This document shows, in pieces, positions 1-12,078 of a stretch of DNA of 64,000 bases. The position numbers and the translations under genes are program-made. Location of the stretch: positions 186,001 through 250,000 of the forward strand of contig QJPP01001809.1 in assembly GCA_003996215.1 (NCBI GenBank), read 5' to 3'. Positions within the stretch are counted from its first letter, which is position 1. Each line of letters starts with the position of its first letter. Origin of the DNA: Jaltomata sinuosa. Its lineage: Eukaryota; Streptophyta; Magnoliopsida; Solanales; Solanaceae. A model generated the notes under the pieces. That model was not told the DNA's origin. It saw only the letters and a program-made list of their open reading frames with translations, and ran no database searches.

Positions 1-1084
1 TGGCTATTCGAGGTAGGTAATGGTTATTGTCTTTCCAAATACAATATAATATATAAATGTAACTATAGCTTAGTAATGTGTGTGTTTTCATGCCTAGGAA
101 AAGAAGTTATGAATGTCAAAGTATTTGGAGTGTCAATTATGTAAAATGAACTTGAATATTGCTTGTTGGTCTTACAAGGGTGTTTTCTATTCATTTAAGT
201 ATTGACTGTTGGTTTTGTGTGACATTCAGTTGGCTCAGGTACCACACCTAGTATGGGTTTCATAATACATTATTGACTGTGTTTGTCGATAGTTCCATGA
301 GTGGACCGGGTTTATTTTTGAATTTGTGATTGATTATATTGGTCCTTGAGAGGCCGAGTTGTTACACTTGAATATGAGGATAGTGTTGGGGTGGACCAGA
401 CATTGCATGTTAACACTTAAATATTGGTCTAAGGACCCTTAGTAGGTCCGAGTGATGTAAAATTGGTAAGGTGCTATTGTTATTGCTCATTTTTTAAATG
501 GTTGTTGAACCTGTTCATATGATTGATAAGTTAGAAGATAGAGTGAGAGTCTGGAAATATATTACTGGTTGTTTTTAGATGTTGTACTGCTTACTCAGTT
601 TTGGTTTATTGTATATTTATTATTTTTTAGAGCTGGCCGATGATCCTACCAGTACACGGTGATTATGTATTGATTCTGTACTTATTTTTTTTTTATGAGT
701 ACGGGACATCTTTCGGCGGTCCTACACAACCTCAGATCTAGTCCCTGTGATTCCAAATTTTAAGGGTGAGCTGCTTCTATCGGGCTACCTTGTTTTCTTC
801 CAGTTTAGTTATAGTCCATCTATTTCAGACTTAAACCCTTGTTATTTTTGGGGTTTCATCCCCATTTCTAGACATTTGGTAGATTGTTTTGGTACAATGA
901 CTTTCAGTTTCTAAGGGTAATTTCCGCAGGATATTGTTAGTTTTGGGTTTAGATGTGAATGCTAGTTTATCTTTAATACAAACTAGTTTTGAGTTGTTAG
1001 ACTTTACTAAGTGTTGGGTTGATATTGGTCCGCTCATCCGAGGGTTTCAGGTGGATGTCACTCACAGCGGGTTGGGTCGTGACA
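1..1084 (+). repeat. 3' part of an LTR (X), cut by window start
   Basis: No coding frame is visible. The right end reads gggtcgtgaca, the CA-type 3' terminus also seen on the other plus-strand LTRs here. Beyond it the sequence switches at once to element C LTR sequence that recurs at 16219-16778. I read this as the end of a plus-strand LTR, either solo or the 3' LTR of an element, inserted in the 3' LTR of C. Its start lies outside the window, so family and length cannot be given. Confidence 0.55.
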
Positions 1085-2238
1085 TATTTCTCTAGTGAAG
1101 AGCCTTCAGAATAACAATAGTCATGTCTCAAATAATGTTAAATATGTCTTATAATAGTGAGAACATCTCAAATAACTATTTCAGTATTATATTAAGTAAA
1201 AGATTTGTCCCACATGCAATTTCAAAGCATTCAATAACTCGCGTTTTTTTCAAAATCATGTACAAACTAAGCAAGTTATGAAGACATAAATTGTGATAAG
1301 ATTACTACTCATAGGACTCATGTCAAAATACCAAATTCATCACCTCGAGTTATCTGTACAACTTCCTTTGGTCAATTTATAATCACATTACCTCAATATC
1401 GTGTTAATTCCTTAATTTAGGCTTAACTCATAACGAAGACTAAAATACCCAACCTTCAAGGTTCTTGTTCGAATCTCAATTTATCAAATTGTGTTTACTC
1501 GTCAACTTTAATAATTCTTTAATTTAAGAAACGAGTCTTAATTCCAATTACCCACAGTTTTTCTTCGCTTAAAATAACATCTTGCAGGCTACCCATAACA
1601 GTATCAAGCAATTCTCTACAATTTCTTCATTCATAATTCAAGAGTTGCTCGACAACTACTTAGCTCTATCATAAAATTTTCTTATTTATTTATTACCCAC
1701 TTTAATTGGATGAGCTGAAATCCTAATATCATAATTGAAGAGTTGAAAATTCAAAATTGATAAATACCAAATATTCATCCAGAATACTCATGTGTTGCTA
1801 GTCTAATAACTTTTTTATGTGTAGCTTTGCCATCCAACGGAGTATCGTTAATCCCAATATCATCAAGTTAATTCAAAACTTAGTGTGCCCATAACTCATA
1901 AAATTATACTTATAATTCGAGTAAGAAAATTACCTTAAGTTTCTCCTCCTCTTCTTCTCTTCCTTTAACTATTTGATTATTTTTCTCTGCATTGAATTAG
2001 AATTAGAAGCAAAACCCTCGTCTTTTTTTCTTCCTTCATTTATAAAGGTGGCTGACCAAAGCTTCTACTTAATTCTCTTTAAGGTTTTCCCCTTTTTTTC
2101 TAGTTGTTTACGTTCTAAATCCTTAATCCCCTCTTCTTATTCTTTTTTTTGTTGCTGCCAGATTGCACCTTTTGGCTTTTTGGGCTTTAGCCCATGGCTT
2201 ATTGCTATTATTTTTTAAATCAAATGGGCTTCAACACA
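1085..2238 (-). repeat. 3' LTR of element C (left end lost to LTR X)
   Basis: On the minus strand it starts TGTGTTGAAG at 2238, directly after a purine-rich tract. The segment 1085-1646 recurs at 16219-16778. The U5 half, equivalent to 15160-16218, is not here because LTR X occupies that side. The short open frames inside are not convincing genes. Confidence 0.7.
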
Positions 2239-2256
2239 TTTTTTTCTCCTCACCTT
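2239..2256 (-). other. Polypurine tract of element C
   Basis: The minus strand reads aaggtgaggagaaaaaa immediately before the LTR start TGTGTTG. This is the usual place and composition of the plus-strand primer of an LTR retrotransposon. Confidence 0.6.
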
Positions 2257-2354
2257 ATAAAATTTCATCCCCGAATTTAAAATAAGTACAACCATGTAGA
2301 CTGAAACAAATGAGGGTAATTGTTTTACGTATCATTTTCCCACTCTCAAGTAGC

Positions 2355-3212
2355 TTATTCAATGGTATGATTTCTCCATAAGACTTTCACGAACTTAATT
2401 TTCCTTGACCATAATTTTCTTATTTGTCTGTCAACAATAGCCACTAGTTCCTCTTCATATGTTAAGTTCTCATCAAATTGTATAGTGGGTACTTCAAGCA
2501 CATGAGAGGAGTCTGATATATAATTCCTTTGTATAGAGACATGGAACTCTGGATGGATAAAAGACATATCACGAGGAAGTTCTCAACAATATGCCACTCC
2601 TTCTTTCCGGTCAAGTATCTCATATGGTCCTATAAATCTTAGGCTCAACCTACCTCTTTTTCCCGAATCACATTACACCTTTCATAGGGGAGACTCGTAG
2701 AAAGACCTTGTCCCCAATTGTGAACACTAAATCTCTTCTCTTATCTGGATAAGACTTTTGTCTGCTTGAGTTGTGAGCAACCTTTTTCTAATTAACTGGA
2801 CCTTGTCAATACCTTCTTGTACCAAGTCTGGTCCTAATACATTATCCTCTCAAACTTTAAACCACCCAATAGAAGAATGACATTGCCTACCATACAAGGC
2901 TTCATACGAATCCATGTGAGTGCAAGCACTAAAAGCCATTATTGTAGGCAAATTCAGCTCAGGGAGGTAAGCATCCCAACTACCTCCAAAATCAAGAATG
3001 CTCTTAACATATCTTTCAAAAAATTTATAGTACGTTTTGACTGCCCGTTTGCTTATGGATGAAATATAGTACTAAGATCTACTCGTGTACCCAACATTCT
3101 TGGGAGATCTCCAAAAGCGTGAAGTAAATTGTGATTCTCTATTAGAGATGATGGATATTGGAGCTCTATGAATTCCAATAATTTCATTCATATATTTGTG
3201 CATATCTCACTC
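2355..3212 (-). pseudogene. Element C pol 3' part: integrase C-terminus and chromodomain-like tail
   Basis: Minus-strand translation gives in order: an integrase segment (MNEIIGIHRAPISIISN followed by ESQFTSRFW), a region matching the integrase C-terminal fold (VFLRVSPMKGVM, EPKIY), and the tail HPEFHVSIQ, then VAIVDRQIRKLWSRKIKFVKVLW, which is the chromodomain-like end of Tekay/Del elements. The second catalytic Asp, expected in 'SDRG', reads Asn-Arg-Glu. Several stops and frame changes make it dead. The upstream part of the integrase lies at 8960-9200, on the other side of the insertion at 3213-8959. Confidence 0.75.
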
Positions 3213-5840
3213 TGTAACACCCTACCCATTTGAACGTTGAATTAACTCATATTTTTGAGATAAAACTAAGAGCTTAATATATTAGAAAGAATATTTTATG
3301 AGGTATTTTAAATGTACAATGGTGATACATTTTATTTTGAAGTCAAGCAAGTTGTAAAATAAAAATCAGGGAAAGTTATTGTAAATTTCCTTAAGAAATT
3401 CTCTGAAAATTTGGGTTAAATATCATGAAGTTTTTCTCCCAATATATAAAGAGTTAGCCCCACCCCCCACCCCCGACCTACCAAATCAAAGGTTTACGAG
3501 TCTAGTTTCCAACGTACTAAACCGTTCATCTATATGACTGCAGAATAGAGAGATATTTATATTTTTGTAAGACTGCACAAGCAGGTATGTCAGGGTGAGC
3601 CACCTAGCCCCAAGTCGGTTTAGCTTTATATAAGCTGATTTCCCTTTGTTTTAACTCAAATATTTCACCCAAAAATCATAGAAAATCAGAGGGAAAGCCT
3701 TTAAATACTCCATGGACTTTAATGCTTTCAATTCAGAAGTTTAACGGAAGTTGATCTACGTCGCAAGCTTGTCATTTTGATATAGTTTGCCCCATCGATT
3801 TCGTAGCGTATCTTCATGGGTGTTATAGAAGCAAGATAGAAACTGTTTATTGAGTATGTTTCAGTAGCTATAGAGTTATATTAGAAAGGTAAGGATCTTA
3901 TACACTTATCTATTTATTGAATCGAGATTCTAAGCTTCTAGTTATCAAAATTTGTAGTTGCCGATGACTTGAAATAGTTTCTTGTTGATTTTGGCTTCGG
4001 CTGTTGTTACTTCAAAGAGATAGATTGTTTAGCTTGGTATTTCAAAGGTTTTTATCAAGGGAATCATTCCCCTACGACCCTCTTTCATAATCCCATGTTC
4101 TAGTATCATTTTTATAGATTTTTGAGCCACGAAGAGGTGTTTTAGACACTGTAGCTCCGGGCAACCTTTTTGGCTTGTTAAGTTTGATTAATATTATTGT
4201 GTACTAATAGTGTTAAGTTATTGGAGGGATTGGGGGTTAGTTTGATTCTTATCAGAGTCATGTAATATGATTGTTGGATTGAATGATGTGAAGTATGTCT
4301 TGAAATAGTGCCTCGGGAGCTCGTCGCTCCTTCGAGATGTGGTTAGCATGTTGTTGTTGGATTTAGCTACTGTTCATTATTTTTAGTAGCCTCATTTTAT
4401 GATTTGGACTTGGGTAGTCGCGAGTATGACATTGATTCCTTATTAATTAGTCATGGATCATTCTTGCAGCCTTGTTGATTCTCACATTTGTTGCATTGGT
4501 TGGTAAAAATTCATAGCAACACCTTTGGGCTTCAGTTGAAAGGTATGTTACGGCTTCCTTTTCACTTTTTGACATGACCTTTAAGGCCAAATCTTGTATA
4601 GAATATGTATCGTCGTTATTCAACTAGTGGCCTTATAGTATTGAGTTTTTCCCCACAATATGATATAACGACTATCCGCAGCACTCTATTCCTTACTTAG
4701 AGGCCTAGAATAGCATGTTATGATTGTATTGAGGTCACTTGTTATTACATGATATTATTGTGTTGTTTTTGTCATCTTGTTGCCGCCTATGAGCTTGTTT
4801 TGGCCTCAACAGACATTGACACTGCAGAGATTTGGAGCCTACATTCTAGTTACTATTACTATGCCTTCGGGCCCATAGACCATACCTACGGGATGGGCAG
4901 GCTATACTTACAGGGCAACAATTACATTATATTACCGTGCCTTTGGGCTGGGCAGACCGTACCTATGGTACGGGCAGGCTATACATACGGTGCAACAGTT
5001 ACATTATATTACTGCACCTTCGGGCTGGGCAGACCTTGATTACAGGTCGAGCAGATTATATCTATAGGATGGGAAGGCTGTACCTATGGGACAGCACTTA
5101 TATGGTACCACAGAGCCTCAGAGTTGCACTGATTCACGACACATATACAGTCAGACATTTTAGATCAGATTATCTTTGGGTCCATGTAAGGAGGTCAATA
5201 TGGGTATTTAGCAATTGTTTGTGCCTACTAGGACTTACGGCAACTGTATGTTGTTTGTACCCGCCAAGCTTATGTGGGACAGGTAAGGTTATTGTTTGCT
5301 ATGTGCATTAGATAGTATTTTATAGCAGGAAGGTAAGTTATTGTACTTCTGTTTTACTCCTGACCTTTTGTTCAATCCCTACACTTGAGTTTTAATTTTC
5401 AGTTTGCCATACATGCTCGGTACATTATTTCATACTGATACCCCATTTCATGGGGGTGCTACATTCATGCCTACAGGTTTTGATTGATGACCAGACAGAC
5501 CTGTCGGGTAGCATAGTCGAGCTTTCTAATGATGCTCAAAAGCACTCTTCTTTTGGCACTGTTTACTCTTTTATTTATTTAGAGACAGTTGTATATTCTA
5601 TTTTGTACCTTCTAGTACTTTGTATTTTTTGTAGAGCCTCCTGTACTTTTGATACCAGGTCGTGGGATAGTGTAGTTTCTTTATTTGTATATTTAGTTTG
5701 TTCTTCTTCCGTGTTGCTTTATTTATCTGCTTTTGCTTATTTTACTTCTTGTGCAGACTAACCGTTCTGGTCTATGGGGATTGGTTTGCCTACAGGAGTA
5801 TTGTATATTCCATCATGACCAGAGAAATTAAGTTGTGACA
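3213..5840 (+). repeat. LTR D (about 2.6 kb)
   Basis: Starts TGTAACACCC and ends AAGTTGTGACA. The last 300 bp is clearly related to the U5 end of the A-array LTRs: both carry 'ttttggcactgtttactc', 'aaccgttctgg', 'ggggattggtt' and a closing gt(c/t)gtga(c/t)a. It also holds three diverged copies of a 76-bp unit. No PBS follows at 5841, so it is a solo or truncated LTR. Frames of about 100 codons inside it (4749-5761) have no recognisable domain and fall in the repeat tract or U5, so I do not call them genes. Confidence 0.6.
4864..5095 (+). repeat. Three tandem copies of a ~76-bp unit in LTR D
   Basis: Copies begin near 4864, 4940 and 5017. Each opens with cctt(c/t)gggc, followed by a 'gggcaggctata' block and, in the first two, 'caattacattatatta' or a close variant. 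The third copy is the most diverged. Confidence 0.75.
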
Positions 5841-5956
5841 TATACAAGCCGACCCACTTTCACTAGCATGTCATAGCAAATTCCAATGGGCAATCTTATT
5901 GAACGATCTATCATGAGTAATTTCATCTTTATAATGGCGGGCTGATCGAGTTCCAA

Positions 5957-6978
5957 TCATTTGAAAGTGGCAAGAGACATCAAATTTACACTAGCACTTT
6001 CATCACATACAATCTTTGTTGATTTGTGTAACCCATTGGCACCACAAATGGTGAAAACACCCGGGCTGTCCTCTTTACTAATAAACTTACTCGAGATTGT
6101 AGCACTACTTTGAGAAGACATGGGGACGACTCCATACTCCATGAAGTTGTTCATAGTGCACATTTCTTTCAGAAATTTAGCATCCTCGGCCATTTGGGTG
6201 ATAGCAACACTTGATGGAACGTTGACAGTGATTTGCTTTAACATAGATTCAAACTCTCTAGGTTGCTCTTTTTCTTTTGCTTGCAATAATCGTTGAGGGA
6301 ACAGAGATAGACATTTAGGAAAGGGCTTCAAACTTTGGGTACCTTATTCCGATGATCTTGATTTCCCGCAAAACCCTTTCTCATATCTCTTTTGTTGCTA
6401 GGCTTGCTTGTATCTAGACTTGCACTTTCTATGGGGATGGGTTGGTCTCTTTTGTCCTCGACTCCCTCATCTTTTTTTATTTGTTCAGATTCAAATTGAG
6501 AGGTAAGCCATAGCATTGTATCTTTGAGACGTTTGATGGTAACAGAGTGTGAATGTACCATTTGAGCGAGGTTCCCAAGTTCGCGTCTCAACTCACTGAT
6601 TCCCTCATCAGTGGACTCCACTTTCTCTAGTACCCTCACAAGCATGATCTCAACTCTTAAGTTATCATTCTCTAAGTTCCAACCTTGGTTCCCATGTTCT
6701 TGTCTTCTTGAACTTGGACTAGTTTTATGGAGACTTGCATGGGAACCCATCTCATGGTTCTCAACCAATGCCACTTCACGATCTTTACAAGAATTATGTA
6801 CGTCTTCTACTAAATTCACAGATCCAATAACACCAATAGTGTTAACACTCTCGAACGTTTGATTTACCACACTCATAGTCATGAATTCAAGGAGAGTTTT
6901 GAAAATTGCTAACTCTTTATCTCTTCATGCACCATTTTTCTTCCATTCATCAAATGTTTTAGCAGAGGTAGCACCCAT
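5957..6978 (-). pseudogene. Athila/Tat-like gag and protease remnant
   Basis: The reading starts at an ATG at 6978 (MGATSAKTFDEWKKNGA, then a TGA stop) and continues through a charged gag-like region with a predicted helical stretch (ISELRRELGNLAQMVHSHSV). A frame change near 6330 leads into FPQRLLQAKEKEQPREFES, then a VPSSVAITQMAEDAKFLKE block, then ending CDESASVNLMSLATF. This order matches the Athila/Tat junction of gag and aspartic protease, where the family has 'CDLGASINLMP'. Here the active-site region reads DES, so the protease would be dead even without the stops. Whether the N-terminal part is true Athila gag is uncertain. Confidence 0.6.
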
Positions 6979-7182
6979 TTCCCCCTTGGCTCCCCAAGTA
7001 TTCAAATTACAATCAACTTTAGTCCTCTTTTTCAAGTGCAAATGGGGGATGAATAGTAGGTACTAGCAGCCATATGTGCGGGGTTCACACCACCTGCACA
7101 ACATCATAAGTAACAAAGAAGTAAAAGCAAACAAACACTCAACAAAGTGAATTTAAACGACAATCAATTAGCGAATCAAAAA

Positions 7183-7204
7183 CCATTCCCCGGCAATGGC
7201 ACCA
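7183..7204 (-). other. Primer binding site, tRNA-Asp type
   Basis: The minus strand reads TGGTGCCATTGCCGGGGA, differing from the usual plant tRNA-Asp PBS (TGGCGCCGTTGCCGGGGA) at two positions. It lies just inside the LTR end at 7212. This PBS type is typical of Athila/Tat elements and separates this fragment from the tRNA-Met-primed families around it. Confidence 0.8.
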
Positions 7205-7211
7205 TTTTTTA

Positions 7212-8608
7212 TGTGCTCAAAAGCACTCTCCCGAAGGAGGTGGTAGCGATCATTAAGGAAAACAATAAATAAACCCAACAGATGATCAGGGTCATATCCA
7301 CAGAGAATGAAGTGACGATTCACTAAGAAATCATCGAGTAACAATTACTAAGACAAGTGGATTTTCAAACAATTAAAAAGTAAAAATTGGGGGAATTGGA
7401 AAGGGAATTAACGTATCAATTTCAACACAAGAGAGTAAAGTAAACGAGATTTGCTTATCAATAAGATGGAAGACTATGGGTATGCTTCCGATGGGATTCT
7501 ACAATGTGTTAGGGTACTTGATTAATTATGCCAATTCTCAATTAATGATATGGGTAGCATTGGTTTTAGTTATATTTGGTAATCTCTCGATCCTCCAAAT
7601 ATATATCCTATGATCTTTGCTCAAGAATCATAGTTTTAACATAAACCCACCAATTCAATTGCTTGGACAAATTACACTATTTCTAAGTTAGATTCTTAGA
7701 TGAGAATTTCCATCGATTAAGCTATTTCTAGCCTCAATCTAAGGTGGAAATTCGAAATTTCTACAATTGAATTCCTATCCAAATTATGAACCCCTCTTGG
7801 AAGCATGAAAACAATTAAGAAAACTCAATCAATATTTGCAACCATCAATTTTATGATTAAACCTTGAAGAATTCAATAGAACCATATTAATTCATCAATT
7901 ATAAGCACAATTATGCAAGACCGACACCCAAATTCAAATACCCATCATGCACATACCCCTAGATAAGAAAATTAGTTGCTCATATTAAGGAAATAAGAAG
8001 ATATACTAAATGGGTAACTCATAATTCCATTCATATTCAAGCCAAACTCCAAATTCAAGCTCAATTCTTTACAAAAAATGGTGAATTCTAAGTGGAGAAG
8101 ATGAAGAGAAAAAAGTGTACTCTCAATATCTTCCTTGAGAAAAGTAAAACTCAAAATTATCTATCAGGTACACACCCAAAAATGAGTTTTAGAAGCTTCC
8201 CAATACGTCACTTAGCTTTGGACAAAAATGCCCCTCGAGGCTGGTGCGACGCGATGTGCGAAAGCATGTGCGATCGCACCTTTACTTATGTGCCTTGTAT
8301 ATTGCCCTTTTCCTTAACCATATGACAATTGATGTGGTGGTGAGGTGTGATGGGAGGTGCGGTCCATATGCCGCATTGTGCAGCTCACATGGCGGTTGCA
8401 CCTCTCGTCAAATTCTTGCTCTTTTTTTATCACCTTCACACTTCAACTCTTTTTGAGATCTTTGGATTCAATTCCTTTGTTTTCTTCTTTTGACCAAGAG
8501 TACCTGCATTTTCATCAATAAAGGCAATAAGTACCTCTAATTCTCATCAAAACATGGCAATAATTCATGAATAAAGGCTCAATAAGTTGGTAGATTATCA
8601 ACTTATCA
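7212..8608 (-). repeat. Athila-like LTR (1397 bp)
   Basis: On the minus strand it runs TGATAAGTTG at 8608 to GAGCACA at 7212, next to the PBS. It is matched by the plus-strand copy starting at 38747 (tgataagttagtaatctacc). Near 8235-8410 it contains GC-rich short palindromes of the GTGCGATCGCAC type within an otherwise AT-rich sequence. Small open frames within it are not genes. Confidence 0.75.
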
Positions 8609-8959
8609 CTTTCAGCAGGTTGGTTGACTCATTTCCTTATAGAGATTATGGTGGCCTTGATGGCCTGCATAACATTTATGCTTTCCTAGATATCATGGCG
8701 GCCTCAATGGCCCAAATAAGACTTATGTGCTACTTGCTTATTGCTTTGTATGAACTATTGAGAGTAGCTATTTTCTTTCTAGAGCTGTTGACAGGGGCCT
8801 TTCCAGCTGACGGCTGATTTTTAAGCTGAGATATACTTGTTTGTTTTCTTAATTATGTATGGCTGCTATGCTCCATTCGAAAATAGTTTAGCAAGGTCAA
8901 CTTTGACCTAAGTTTTGGCATTAGGTGCTAGTTACACCCCCTGAGTTTGGGGCGTGACA
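8609..8959 (+). repeat. LTR tail closing the composite insertion
   Basis: A 351-bp segment ending caccccctgagtttggggc then GTGACA. The facing C-rich and G-rich blocks just before the CA end resemble the U5 ends of the G and S LTRs. No coding content. The five bases after it match the flank at 3208-3212 at four of five. Confidence 0.45.
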
Positions 8960-11900
8960 AACTCCACCATATGCAGTATTGAACGAAAGTTGTATACCAA
9001 TCTATAGTTACCACACAGAGTTATAACATCTAATATTTCGAGTAACCCAGTCACAAAATCCATAGTTACTATTTTTGTTTTCACTGCGGATATCTAGCTG
9101 TTGTAGTAGGTGTGCAAGTTATTGATGCTCATCCTTGGCATACTAACAAGCCCAATAACTAGAAAGAGTTAGCAACATCTTTCTTCAAATATTTTTACCA
9201 ATATAATTTCTTTAGGTCAATGATGCATCTTACTAGAATTCGGATGTATAGTATATCTAGAGTTGGGCTTTCTCAAAGAATAGCCTATCTCCACCCATCG
9301 ACATCTATTATACATCACTTTCCCCTTAGTTAGAGCACACCATCACTATTAGTAGTCATATACTTTCTTCTAGCCACTAGGACCAGATCTCAATATTTAC
9401 ATAATTGTTCATCCACATATTGAGTGGCCTTTATGTGCTTTACAAATGAAGACTTGCTTGACATTAGTGTCTTTGAATTTCCCCAACTAAATTTGGTACA
9501 TGAACCATCTACTTTGTGCATATCATTAGCCAAAAGCCTCTTTGCAGAAGTTATATATGAAAACCAACTCTTAGATTTTTCTGCTCAAAGAATCAACCAC
9601 AAGATTAGCCTTTCCAGAATGATACACAATAATAAAATCATAGTATTTTAAGTAGTTTCATCCATCGATGTTGCTGAAGATTTAGGTCTCTCTACTGGAA
9701 AATGTACTTCAGGCGTTGGTGGTATGTACAAATCTTACAAGTTTCACCATTTAAGTCACGTTTCAAAGACTTAAAGCAAATACCAATGAGACCATCTTCA
9801 AATCATGAGTAGCATAGTTCTTTTGTGCCTTTTCAATTATCTTGAAGAATAAGTTATTACACAATTACTCTACATGAGAACACATCCTAATCACATCCTC
9901 GAAGCATTATAGAATATCGTGAATCCTCTAGCACTAGATGGTAAGGCTAACACCAGTGTGGTAATCAATAAGTCTTGAGCTTCAGAAAGCTCTAATCACA
10001 TTTTGCTATCAAAGAAAACTTTGTATTTTCCTATGTTAACTTGGTCAATCATGTTGCTATTCTAAAGACATCTTCCGCAAAACATATGTTATAGACTGTC
10101 AAGCCCAAAAAGGTGTGAATTTCTATAGGATTAGTGGGTCTGGTCAATTTTTGAAGTGCTCTGTCTACTTAGGGTCCACCATAATCATGTCCTTAGATTT
10201 AATAATATGCCCTAGAAGTGCCACTGAGTCTAGTTAAAAAATTCACAAGTGAAAAGTTTGGACTAAAGTTGATATTCTTGTAGTGTTTGAAATGCAGTCC
10301 TGAGGTCATCCTTGAGTCCTTCATGGCTACAAGAATACACCCACATATAATCAATAAATATTGGCACAAATATTTCAAGAAATGTCTTGGAAATCTAATC
10401 TGTTAAGTCCTTAAATAAAACTCTAAGCTTTGGTCAATTCGAAAGATATCACATGGTACTTATACACCTTTACAGAGTTCTGAAGACTGTTTAGGACTAT
10501 TTTCCTCTTTGATTTTAAGTTCATAATAACCAAACTAAAGATCATGTTTTTCTAAGAAAAATGGGCAACTACTTGTAATTGATAAAAAAATGTCATCTTT
10601 ATAAGACGATGGGTACTTACTAGGTATCATTACCTGGTTCAACTGTTGTACATCCTTAAGAAGCCATCTTTTCCCATTTTTTTTCTAATAGCATCATGCA
10701 CCATGTAGCAATATGCTTAGTCAGATAAAACTCTTAGATAGATCTTGCAACTGTTATTTTGGTTCCTTCAACTTCATCGACTCCATAGAATAGGGGAGGT
10801 CACATTATAAGTTGTGTGTTAGGTCCAAGTTAACACCAAAATATTTTTTTCGTACAAGGAATAGTCTTGTAAATATTCAGGAAACTCTCTCACTATCAGC
10901 ACTATTTCTAAATTAGGTGTACAATCCCTATGTTTCTTTTACCATCATCAAAAACCCAAAAAAGTCTTCTTTTGTATCTGTTGAGCCAACATAAATGATA
11001 TAACTTTACCTATTCTAAAGTCTAAGATTCCCTTTGATTCTTTTAGACAAAAGTATCCCCAATCTTTACTATCTTTGTATAATAATCTAGGGTAGCATGA
11101 AAGAAGATAATTTATGTGTCTCCATTAGCATGTCAAAGTAGATCATATCAAGTATAATCCATCAACTATGGTACCCTATTATCAACTCAATCTGGCATGT
11201 TTGATACATGTTTAAACTACCAGATATTCCCCAATGGGATAAACAATAAGAGAAAATTGCTCAATATTTCATGTTGTCTTTGATTTCTACCTCTTTGACT
11301 ATGTTAAAATCTCATTTTCTAATCTCAACCTTGATGAATCCATGATGCACTTCAATAATTTTACATATTTTTAATGTCTTTAGCAATATCCACTACCTCA
11401 TAGTAGGTTAAAGTCTTTCATATGTGGGGTTGTTTTAAGGGGCTAACCAGCCCTCCAACAAACCATTAAACCTGAAATACTTCATTAGACAATAAGAAGG
11501 GAGCATATCTAGCCTGTTGCAAAATCTGGGGTCATATATCGCCTCAATCTTTCATATGAAATATATTTCTTAAAATCCCTATCAAGAAAGAACTAATCCA
11601 AAATAACTTACTGATTGCCTCAAGTCAGCGGTGCTGCTCATGTCAAAATTCCTAATAATACGACACTATATCAAGTATTGGTCATATCCTCTGGTTTGTA
11701 AGTTGCTAGTTCCACAGGTCTCACACTGAAACGTCTTGGAGCTTGAAAAGCTTAAGTATTTCATCAAACATCAAAGATATCCTTCGAACTATCAAAATTG
11801 ATTAACTTGATGGCCTCAGCTTTAGTAATACTTTCAAGGATACATATTTTCTAGACAAATCTGAGTCTTTGTAGGTGTCTAAAGCTGGTTGTGGGCCCAA

Positions 11901-12078
11901 TTTGTTGCCTATCTCTACTCATTATATCCATTAGTCTCTTTGGTTCATTATGAGAAGATAAGTGTCTTAACCATAACACTCTTATGTTGCTACTATAGTG
12001 GCAGAGTATTATTATTTTTGGAAAAGAGAGACATTACATGTCACATAGGTTCACCAAAATCCCTCGTAGTGGCATAAT
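8960..12078 (-). pseudogene. Element C pol remnant (protease?, RT, RNase H, integrase N-part)
   Basis: Heavily decayed minus-strand coding. Near 9045-9065 the translation of 'cagtcacaaaatccatag' gives the integrase core start MDFVTG. Just upstream of it in the gene is a zinc-finger-like segment ending AKDEHQ. Near 10333-10358 the reverse transcriptase active-site strand reads FIDYMWVYS where the family has FIDDILVYS, so one catalytic Asp is lost. The RT connection and RNase H should lie at about 9200-10300, and the protease and RT N-part at about 10400-11900, but stops are too frequent for firm domain edges. Small plus-strand frames here (9424-9651, 11889-12077) are chance. Confidence 0.6.

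Larger units (their letters stand above)
5841..8608 (-). mobile_element. Athila/Tat-like retrotransposon fragment (5' LTR, PBS, gag, protease)
   Basis: Minus-strand order: LTR (8608 to 7212), tRNA-Asp-type PBS (7204-7183), gag-like frame from 6978, protease-like region to 5957. RT, integrase and the 3' LTR are missing. The LTR terminus TGATAAG at 8608 abuts the outer LTR tail. The same LTR family is present in plus orientation at 38747-39731. Confidence 0.7.
3213..8959 (+). mobile_element. Composite LTR insertion splitting element C integrase
   Basis: The unit starts TGTAACACCC and ends GGCGTGACA. The five bases before it (cactc, 3208-3212) and after it (aactc, 8960-8964) match at four of five, as expected for an old target-site duplication. 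C integrase coding runs up to both edges. Inside are a 2.6-kb LTR (3213-5840), a minus-strand Athila/Tat-like fragment (5841-8608) and a 351-bp LTR-end-like tail (8609-8959). The 3' ends at 5840 and 8959 are unlike each other, so these are not simply two LTRs of one element. The exact history is unresolved. Confidence 0.5.

Noticed and set aside
4749..5761. Frames of 96-124 codons
   Set aside because: They read through the 76-bp tandem repeat or the U5 of LTR D. No start context or domain.
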